Below, one piece after another: positions 56,686 to 64,000 of a DNA stretch of 64,000 nucleotides (position 1 is its first letter; each line of letters opens with the position of its first letter). The position numbers and the translations under genes were made by a program. The DNA is from Gracilaria domingensis (Eukaryota; Rhodophyta; Florideophyceae; Gracilariales; Gracilariaceae), in assembly GCA_022539475.1 (NCBI GenBank), contig VCMS01000038.1:186001-250000 (forward strand), given 5' to 3'. The notes beneath the pieces are model-generated. The model saw nothing but the letters and a program-made list of their open reading frames with translations. It was not told the origin of the DNA and made no database searches.

Positions 56686-57880
56686 ATGTTCAGATCCCAA
56701 TCCCAACGTAAAATAATATTCCTTCTCTCATACGGTGTAGCACTTCTCCTTCTTCTCTACCTCCGTCAACAAGCTCAGAAACGGAAACCAGCTCCTCGAA
56801 AGCGTCGCATAGTAACCAAGAATTTTAAATTCCTACGCACAGGAATTATAAGACCCCGTGTACACACGACACCTTGGCGAAAGCTACTCTATTGCGGAAA
56901 GGAAACGGAGTTTATCGTATCTACAAACTTCTCACGCTCCTGTTTCTTTTCTAAACTACTTCCATGGTTCTCCGAAGCGCCGCCCAGTGTGGGGCTAGGG
57001 TCACCGTTTCGGAGATTCGACACGAGAAGAGGACGAAGTTTGCTGCTGTCGACGGAGAATTTGCTTGGTATGGCGGTATGGTACTTAAAATCGGGGGACG
57101 TTGATTACGCTTTGTGCCCAATATTTGGACTGACACCTTGATCCGTCGGAGAATGGCTTGAGTTTTCGCTTGAGGTATTGTGGAAAGTAGTAAGCGATAA
57201 TCAGTATCCGGTGTTCGAAATTCGCTGGCCTACAGAGGAGGAGATGCGAGAGTCTGCTGCCCTGTTAGAAAAACATCGTATACACGGTTACGCGCTGCGA
57301 GGTGTTTTCGGAGTTAGCGATGGAGCCCGACTTGACGTACCAAACTTCCAGGATCCCGACATGCAGAACGCATTCTACAACGCGATGATGCAGCGCGTAG
57401 AAGCCACAAATATTCTCGTGTGGAACTTCAAAGGCAAAATTATTCATGCCGGCGTAAACTATCCGGGTAGTTGGCACGACAGCAAGCTTGCGTACATCTC
57501 TGGCTTGTACTGGTCGACGGTCATAGCAGAAGAAAACAAACCCGCGGGATACGCTATTCTTGGAGACCGGGCCTTTTGTAAACGATACGAGAAGAACCCA
57601 TGGCAAAGTGGTGCGAGCGCGAAAGATCAATGAAACACGAGACCTTGGTATATCCACCGGTTGTGCTGCGATTGATCTTGTTCTCCAACGCGTCTATGCG
57701 AGCGAGCGCCAAAGCGCGGAGTGGGGAGCACATGGCCTAAAAGCTCCATTTCGGCGAATCACCCGAGTGCTTCCTGCAAACCATCACAAGAGGATGCGTT
57801 TGCTGGGCCTCGCGTGCCGTCTGGTCAACTACCGAACTCGGCGTATCGGTCGTAACCAAATTGCGACTGTGTACAGCCAT
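56686..57880 (+). pseudogene. PIF/Harbinger-like (DDE_Tnp_4) transposase, one stop and one frameshift
   Basis: The start ATG 56686 gives a hydrophobic, then basic head (LLSYGVALLLLLYLRQQ). Conserved AVWYLKSGDVDYALCPIFGL follows. A TGA at 57139-57141 interrupts the frame, which then continues with SVGEWLEFSLEVLWKVV, WPTEEEM and the first catalytic Asp in GVSDGARLDVP. The second Asp is in NYPGSWHDSKL, then GYAILGDRAF. A one-base shift near 57595 moves to the frame with KVVRARKINET and SERQSAEWGAHGLKAPFRR, holding the catalytic Glu, ending near QIATVY. Such proteins cut and paste DNA elements with short TIRs. All catalytic residues remain, but the frame is broken twice. The TIRs were not found. 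Confidence 0.8.
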
Positions 57881-57988
57881 AATCAGCACTCGTTATGCAC
57901 GCTTCTCTCGTGCTGTAGTTCATCTGCGCTCCAGATCTGTACTACCACGCACAGAATTGCCACTGCCGGCGCTCCCGCTTGGCTCTCG

Positions 57989-58540
57989 TTACTGCAACAG
58001 CAAATTGGCTCCAATATAAAGCGTATAGAGTGCGCTAGCGACCGGCTGCGTACACGGCGGGTGCAGGATGTGTTGCGCGGCACGCTGCACGAGCGTGTGC
58101 CGAACTTCGAGCACCTGGTGGGGCGCATCGGTCGACATCGCGTGCAGCACGTGCTGGAACAGCCGCCAGCAGTCGGCAACATCCACGTCGGTGAGATAGT
58201 CGGACGGCGCGTTGTGCATTGCGTAAAACACGTGCTGCAGCACGAGCGAGACGGGCGACGGCACAAGCGCGTGCGCGAGCAGATCATGCGCGACGACGAC
58301 GTGCTCGGACGGCGCGGCGCGCGACGATCGCAGCAGCTGCGGGGCGGCGGCGTACGAGAAGGCAGAACACGACTGTTTGCGCAACGGGAGTTTCTCTCGG
58401 TGGGTAAGGGCGCCTTCGCGTTCGTAGCTTCGCACAGCAGCACCAAGAAGCGCAGAACGAAGCGATCCAGAAACGCCAGCCGTCGCAGCAGCACGCGCAG
58501 CGCAGAGAAGCGCGGCACGGCGCGAGCACCCATCGCTCAC
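57989..58540 (-). other. GC-rich open frame, possible 3' exon of a host gene
   Basis: A 183-codon minus-strand frame without ATG at its start. The first in-frame codon is a GTG after a TAG, and a splice acceptor-like CTTTACGTAG lies just upstream. The last 110 residues look like a helical domain (VLQHVFYAMHNAPSDYLTDV, CWRLFQHVLHAMS). A second minus frame from ATG 58533 overlaps it and reads as Arg/Ser/Cys-rich noise. GC content resembles the FkbM gene. A spliced or 5'-truncated host gene is possible. The family is not recognised. Confidence 0.3.
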
Positions 58541-58801
58541 ATAAGCGCGCTACGTAAAGCGGCGGATCGCGTCGGCGGCCCCGGCGCGCACAAGCGGCGC
58601 CCTGGCGGGGGGGGCACGCTGGCGCGACGCGAAGGCGAACCAGCGCGTGACTGAAAGGGACGAGTGCGCGCTGGCGCGAGTGCGCGCTGACGCGAATGCG
58701 CGACGGCCACGAGAACGAGCTCGCGATTACGACGCACATGCCAACCGGCGCTTTTTGAATTGGCTGCACACGACGAAAGCGGCGGAGGGCCAACGCGCAC
58801 C

Positions 58802-58852
58802 TTAACCCTTTGGACACTGAAAGCGCTAATGTCTATGATCGTAGACATTAGC
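58802..58852 (+). repeat. PiggyBac left TTAA, TIR and subterminal hairpin
   Basis: TTAA, then CCCTTTGGACACTGAAAGC, then the hairpin GCTAATGTCTA-TGATCG-TAGACATTAGC at 58825-58852 (11-bp perfect stem). Confidence 0.88.
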
Positions 58853-59371
58853 CGCAGCCAATGAATGGAAAGCAAACAGCAAAGTGTGTGGCTGAGAAAC
58901 AAGTGGAAACTGACTGTTTCCTTCAAACCAAAATTGCGGCGCATTATATACGTTGCTTCCGTGCAAGCCTTTCTTCTCCATCCGAACGACATGCGTGCCG
59001 ACACGACCACTTTTGCCGTGTCACTTTACGCAAGCGCCACTTTTCGCACTCTTATCACGCCGGAAGTCTTTCACAACGTTGCTTCGGTACACTGATTGCC
59101 TAAAGAGGACATCGAAGTTTCTTTTCAGGCCAAAGCGGGTGCCTTCTCAAACTACAGCTGGGAACAACGCTGGATTGATGGTTTTCGCGGGAGCGGGTTG
59201 TCTCTGTTTGCCTCTCAGAAGCATGACGACTGCACTCAGTACCTTCTCTTCACGAGAAAACAAGCTAAAAGCAACTCAACTTCTTGACACACCGAGTCGT
59301 ACTTGATAGAATCAAATCAGTCTGTCAATTTCTTGTCGGAGTGAAGTACACCAAACTGGTGCAAGGCGTTC

Positions 59372-60082
59372 TTGGTTTGTGGTCAAGAGATATTAGAACC
59401 TCATACATTTGAGAGAAACAGAGCGTACCGTGACGAACATTCATACACTGGATCCTGCAGTATGGAAATGAACGAGAGCATAAGCCAGTATGCAGCTGGT
59501 AGGGCAAACATAAAGAGTAAAAAGAGAGCGGAAACCACGATGACACCTTTACCGGAAGGAAAAGAACAATCTGTCACGTGTGATTCATTACATCTATTGC
59601 AGGGAAACAATGTGGTTTGCGATGCGGAATCTGGCTCTATTGGTGAGACGGGTGATTCAATAACAGCTGAAATCAAAAGTGGTATCCCTAGTATGACTAT
59701 AGATAACGAAGATGTTGCTTGCAGGCGGTGTGGCGGAACGCCGTGCTATTGGGTACAGTTTGGTTCTTATGTTGTTGAAACAACCTCCGAGAAATTTCCT
59801 ACTGGTGATTCGAGTCAGAATAACGAAGCGCGTAAGTGCGCGTATAAGAACTACATCTACGAAAGATATGGATTCATGGGAAAGGGGAACAGGATTCAAA
59901 TTCCTCATTGTGCTCTTGAAGGAATACGATCGATGTGGCCGGATGCAGCAGGAACATATATGGGTTACCGAGATGAGTTACTTTATTTCTTGAATGGCAG
60001 CGCTGCAGTAGCCAACGTAGTGGTAGCTTTGTTCGATCTTTTGCGATGCGGTTTAGTGCTTAGTCTCCTTTGTGCGGAATGA
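59372..60082 (+). CDS. PiggyBac accessory ORF (ORF2), Cys-containing, function unknown
   Basis: A 236-codon frame without any stop, although the transposase opposite is broken. The start may be 59372 or the later ATGs at 59462 or 59540. The first 110 residues are polar and likely disordered. The second half has VACRRCGGTPCYWVQFG, a possible zinc site of four cysteines. It then has a conserved-looking block: RKCAYKNYIYERYGFMGKG, NRIQIPHCALEGIRSMWPD and AGTYMGY. I recall a similar GKG...P-C...I+..P...YMGF pattern in accessory ORFs of protist transposons, but this is unverified memory. The last third of the C-terminus overlaps the transposase tail in antisense by 100 bases. A role in transposition or binding element ends is inferred from location only. 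Confidence 0.5.
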   Translation: MVCGQEILEPHTFERNRAYRDEHSYTGSCSMEMNESISQYAAGRANIKSKKRAETTMTPLPEGKEQSVTCDSLHLLQGNNVVCDAESGSIGETGDSITAEIKSGIPSMTIDNEDVACRRCGGTPCYWVQFGSYVVETTSEKFPTGDSSQNNEARKCAYKNYIYERYGFMGKGNRIQIPHCALEGIRSMWPDAAGTYMGYRDELLYFLNGSAAVANVVVALFDLLRCGLVLSLLCAE

Positions 60083-61938
60083 ATTTCATTGTATACATCA
60101 GGACGACTGTTCTTCAAGAGCTCCATGTTGTGAAAGAAGGAGAAGCAATTGACATGGAAACCACGACAACACTGGCTACAAGAAAATTTGGTGTATCCCC
60201 CACTCTTTGAGTCTTTGAGGGGGCGACAAAGAATGCAGTGAACGTTCTTCCTGCCTGCTGTTTCGAGCAGAATATGCTTGTTGAATGAGACGCTTTCGCT
60301 ATTGCCATGTTCGGTGGATGAACTACTAAGAGCGGATACTGTAGACAACGACGCCCGTCGTTGTTTGTACTCAACATGGTCTTCCACAAGCTGCATAATG
60401 ATCCGCCGCTTCATAGTATCCATTCCGAGATGATCTCCTCCAGTTGCGGTAATCGCATTCAACAACGCTTGTGCGTTTAGGACGCTAGCATCCAGCACGA
60501 AAGTCAAGATACTCATCGTAACGCGTCGCTCTCTGCGAACAGTAGGACAGGTAGACGGAAACTGGTCGAAGCGATCTACAGCATTCATAAATATGTGGTA
60601 CGCTACAATTACAGCAGGAACCTGCAGGGTGGTCCGGCATACGGCTTCATCACCTGTCCAGCGCCTCAGTGGGGCGAGTCCATGGACATACTTCTTCGCA
60701 TGATCATCTGGTTGGTGTATTATTTGAGATGGTGTATCCGCAAGATCATTACAATAAAACGACACAACACAGCGATCCTTGAAAACAATGAAACCGGTCT
60801 TCTCCGCAATCTCAACAGTGTTCTGCCCAGTCCCTTTCTTTTTGAACACTTGTACAAGTCGCCAATCTTCTCGTCGCGCTTGCTTCAGACTTTCGATTGC
60901 TTTCTTGAGAGCAGGTCGATTTACTCCGTCAATGTTATTGAACCGAACAGTGCCTAAAACTTTGCACTCATTGTCGCTTAGCTTTTGCAGCTGACGACCA
61001 AGCAAGTGCCGTGTGTAGAAGTTGTCCATAACCATAAGTCTTCCCTTCGACTCTGTAGGATGTAAATAAGTCTGATGAGCCATTTGTGCGCACCAGAGAG
61101 CAGACGCTGATGTCTTTGGAAGAATCTTTCCGTCCACTTCTTTCTCAACGGCCCCACGTAATCCTCTGAACACCTTTGTGTATTGATGAACTGGAGCAAT
61201 ACCACTCTTGTTACCGGACCCGTTATCTTGAAAGCTGTGTAAGTAAGCGTCTGACCAACCAACCACAGCATATAAACGAATTCCAAATTTGACAGGCTTC
61301 GACTTCATATAAGACCTTGCTGCCGTTCGAAGCAGCGAATAGTATTTTCATCTAATGAACTCACACCAACTGGTACTGCCAATGTAGCTGCGTCACGGCC
61401 AAAGTGCTCAAGAATTTGGCGACTGTGCCACAGTGGGTCTCGTAGAGCTACATCAGCGTCGTACGTTGGATACAAGTGCAAAGCAGAACGAATATTCAAG
61501 AAAGCATCTCGGCCCATTACTTTTTTGAAGAAGAGTATTCCCAACAGATCAGACGTTGACCAGTACTCCTGCAAGCGATTGAGCCGGTGTATCGAAGTTG
61601 CTAGCTCAAGTCCAAGATAGGCTCGCGGTTCATTCATCCTGAGTGGCTTGCTGCGTTAGCCCCTGCGAACAAGTTCCTTACTAGTGCAAACTCTGATGCA
61701 TTGCAAGAAAGAATCATTTAGAAATAAAGTGAATAGACCTCGTTCCTTACGATGAGCATACGTTCTTCTTATGAGCCTCTCTTTCGAAAGATGTAAACCG
61801 CTGCGCTTCTTCCACTGTCGACAATAAAGAACATTTTCGCAAAGATAATGTTCTTCGGCTGGTTCCAACAGAGATGCCATAAATTCTTCGTCGACTGCTT
61901 GGTTGGCATCGAATGTCGCGACGACTTCGGCGTTTCAT
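59983..61938 (-). pseudogene. PiggyBac transposase (DDE_Tnp_1_7) with Cys-rich C-terminus
   Basis: The upstream part (about 61938-61305) covers the N-terminal domain and is interrupted by a TAA at 61656, between VRRG and RSKPLRMNEPRAYLG, in the same frame. It ends with the first catalytic Asp in VSSLDENTI. A frameshift near 61320 leads to RSYMKSKPVKFGIRLYAVVG and the main 59983-61308 frame. That frame has the second Asp in MVMDNFYTRHLLGRQL and the third in MNAVDRFDQFP. The tail is the cysteine-rich domain (HCILCRPLKD...FSCSQCCRGFHVNC) that in this family binds the terminal hairpins. One stop plus one shift make it inactive as it stands. All three Asp residues are kept. Confidence 0.88.
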
Positions 61939-62404
61939 TCGACGTTGTTAGACGTATTTACGTCTCTATTAGGTGACGGACTCAAAGAATGCGAGTTGAG
62001 CGGAGGAGACATTGCGTTCTGTACCTGAGCTGCCATTGTCTTGATGATGATGAACCAGATGTGTCCCTTTTTTTGGCGGTTTGAAGAGCCTTTGTACCGA
62101 CGGTACGGTAATCCTGGGTTGCAATCGCAGCATTTTGGCCGATCATGCATGCAAAGTTGTTGTATGTTTGGTGCAAACATTATTGCTGTATGCAACGTAC
62201 GGATTTTGTCAACATTGAAGATTGTGATTGGGAGCTGTTGACATGGTTTTGGAGTTTGCTATTGGTTCATGGCATCAGAGATATTGTACGCAGCAAATGG
62301 AGAACGACTCTGCTTTATCTTTAACTATCGTAGACATAAGCTGACTCAACAAGTGGCAGTTTGTGCGCCACCTGTTCTTCCTGTTCTCCAATCATGTGTC
62401 CATG

Positions 62405-62451
62405 TTAAGTCTATATCGGTAGACTTAATTTTGTAGCGTCAAAAGGGTTAA
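62405..62451 (-). repeat. PiggyBac right hairpin, TIR and TTAA
   Basis: The hairpin TTAAGTCTA-TATCGG-TAGACTTAA (62405-62428) is followed by 19 bases ending AAAAGGG and then TTAA. This mirrors the left end. Confidence 0.88.
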
Positions 62452-62508
62452 CTCTCGCTTGTCGTTGTCCATTACACGTCTGGGCTGATTCGTAATTCCA
62501 CCTCTCTT

Positions 62509-64000
62509 TCAGTCTTTGGTTGCACTACGTTTTGGTGCTATGGACCGCCCACTACCAGGCACTGTACGAGCCGCATCTACCATTCGTTCAGCACCTTTCT
62601 TTCTGCCGTCCTGGTGCGGCAACTTACGATCATCGCGTCCTCCATCTTTCGACCCCACCGGTCGCAGAGTACTTTCGTGCTTGACGCCCGCTGCTCGACT
62701 TCCATCATGTCCGTAACCATAGTCGGAGCTGCTCGGGGGCTTACCGCCACTTGCACCGCGGTCAGACGGCGACCGGCTGTTCATATCTCCGCGTTTTGCA
62801 CCTGGCCTGTCTGCCGTACCTCGTCTGTCATTATAATCATCTCTGGTGGACGACTTCGTTTCATCATCACGTCGTTCATTGTTGCTTACGCGAACTGTGA
62901 AAGTCAGTCTGTCATGAGGCCTGGGTCTCTTTGATGGTAAAGGACCATCCGTCCTGTCATGTTTTGCACCACCCAAGCTCCCGCTAGTGTCGTCATCCCG
63001 ACTTCTCTTCCCGCTGCTAGAACTTGTTCCATCTTTTCTATCATTCCCATGAGGCTTCGGCACAAACTCTTTCGCATTCGGATTAAGCTTCATGGCTTCC
63101 TGCTTTACAACAGGCGCCTTGGCGGTGGATGATGCATTAGGACCAGAGGCATTCGCTCCGGCTTCACTCCGCTCTGCATTTGCTGTATTGATCGCTAAAC
63201 TTCCCGGCTTGGTGCGGACATTAGTCTCCTTGTTTTCCAGCTTTCCGTTAGAAGTCAAAGACTGCTGACTTCGAGCATCTGTCACCGCAGCCGATGGTCG
63301 CAGGGTGAAAATAGGCTTCGGAAGCCGCTTGGCTTTTCCGCCTTGGAGTCTGGCACGCACTCCGTTGGAAACCAACCTCAAGTCCTCCAATTTCGACTGC
63401 GATAGTTCCTTGACTTGCACCTCGATTCTCGAAGCATGTTCTCCAACTTTAGGGTACACATCTATGACACTTGCTAGCAATGACAAAGAGTTCCGTTGGT
63501 GGAGATATTCATTGATGTTCAGTACAATGAGAAAGACGTTGGTTAGCTTGTCATGTATGTCAAACAGCCATTGACAAAAACGCTCGTGTCGCATTGGCTT
63601 CGTGTTATCGCCGCCTGTGCGCTCTCGGAATCCGTTTGTTTTCTTGTCAGGGGCTTGGGATTCGAAAGCTTTCCTATTGCTTCTCCATTTTTACAGAGTA
63701 CGTAAGACTTCCCGGAAAAGCACCAAAAGTCCCAATGCCTCATTATCTGAACATCCGCGCAAGCTAAGTAGCACAATCTGCAAGAATGTCTCGAAGTATT
63801 CTGTATACACCATGGCCGGAACATCCAGTTCTAGAAGCATTTCCACGAATCGAGCACAAAAGATCGCATCTGGGGCAGAGTTCTTGTATTTCGGCAGGAC
63901 ACATTCCTGAATGAACGCAATAACTGTTGCTTTTGTATCGTTCTCTGAAGCATGCGAAGCAGAAAACTTTTCTCTGTTTGATGATAACGTTTTATGTACT
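62509..64000 (-). pseudogene. THOC2: THO complex subunit 2 (THOC2)-like, C-terminal part, one in-frame TAA
   Basis: The minus-strand frame enters at the right edge and reads to 62509. Its first 100 residues carry the C-terminal THOC2 domain: SAPDAIFCARFVEMLLELD, EYFETFLQIVLLSLRGCSDN and LLVLFREVLRTL. The downstream part continues the same domain (WRSNRKAFE, CQWLFDIHDKLTNVFLIVLN, EYLHQRNSLSLLASVIDVYP, VKELSQSKLEDLRLVSNGV). A long basic, Ser/Asp/Arg-rich disordered tail follows (RDDRKLPHQDGRKK, KRSATKD end), as in THOC2 of animals and plants. THO couples transcription to mRNA export in the nucleus. A TAA at about 63690 falls between LRTL and KWRSN with no frame change. It may be a nonsense mutation, sequence error or a tiny intron. 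If it is an error, the gene is functional. Confidence 0.75.

Larger units (their letters stand above)
58806..62447 (-). mobile_element. PiggyBac-like DNA transposon, complete ends
   Basis: TTAA flanks both ends (58802-58805 and 62448-62451). The termini are inverted: CCCTTTGGACACTGAAAGCG on the left and CCCTTTTGACGCTACAAAAT read inward from the right. Exactly 19 bases inside each end a hairpin with the shared core GTCTA-(6)-TAGAC begins. Inside are a minus-strand PiggyBac transposase pseudogene and a plus-strand accessory ORF arranged convergently. The right end lies 58 bases beyond the stop codon of the THOC2-like gene. Confidence 0.93.

Noticed and set aside
63679-63699. A 21-base intron (GTAAAA...ATAG) rescuing the THOC2-like frame
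   Set aside because: It restores the frame arithmetically but is far below normal intron size and would remove conserved W-x-S-x-R residues.

Overview
The window is eukaryotic nuclear DNA dominated by transposable elements, with a handful of compact, apparently intron-poor genes between them. The mix fits a repeat-rich alga. My best guess is a florideophyte red alga such as Chondrus crispus, but that is an inference from general character (short intronless genes, crowded Gypsy and Copia elements, an FkbM-type methyltransferase) and was not tested by any search.

Layout. 1-7.3 kb: a Ty3/Gypsy chromovirus (G1) running off the left edge. 7.3-8.4 kb: a Copia reverse transcriptase/RNase H remnant. 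8.8-15.5 kb: a minus-strand retroelement gag (H1), split by a complete Copia element (C1, 9630-14565, two LTRs, 5-bp target duplication). 15.5-17.4 kb: a pyrimidine-rich tract. 17.4-18.6 kb: a MULE transposase remnant with a SWIM zinc finger. 19.0-21.1 kb: an AT-rich Copia remnant with its 3' LTR. 23-33 kb: the gene-bearing island, with a three-segment membrane glycoprotein, a short secretory ORF cut by a MITE-like repeat, a 476-residue protein ending in a CaaX-like box, a secreted protein with a bacterial-type domain, and a membrane-anchored FkbM methyltransferase. 33.75-37.33 kb: a DNA transposon with terminal inverted repeats, a 3-bp target duplication and a decayed DDE transposase. 37.6-40.9 kb: LTR-like debris and several strong hairpins. 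40.9-55.9 kb: a Copia element (C2) interrupted by a Gypsy element (G2, 44215-54913, matching 983-bp LTRs). 56.7-57.9 kb: a Harbinger-like transposase. 58.8-62.45 kb: a PiggyBac element with TTAA duplications, symmetric subterminal hairpins, a broken transposase and an uninterrupted second ORF. 62.5-64 kb: the C-terminal part of a THO complex subunit 2 (THOC2)-like gene.

Nearly all transposon reading frames are broken. Many breaks are single in-frame stops in otherwise readable protein. At least five are TGA at a conserved tryptophan, and most others are explicable as C-to-T or G-to-A changes at Gln or Arg codons. The THOC2-like gene also has an in-frame TAA. The most interesting sequence-level signals are the dense ACCA-N-TGGT palindromes in G1, a conserved internal polypurine tract in two different Gypsy elements, and the second ORF of the PiggyBac element.

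Coordinates taken from block counting (LTRs, hairpins, motifs) may be off by one or two bases.
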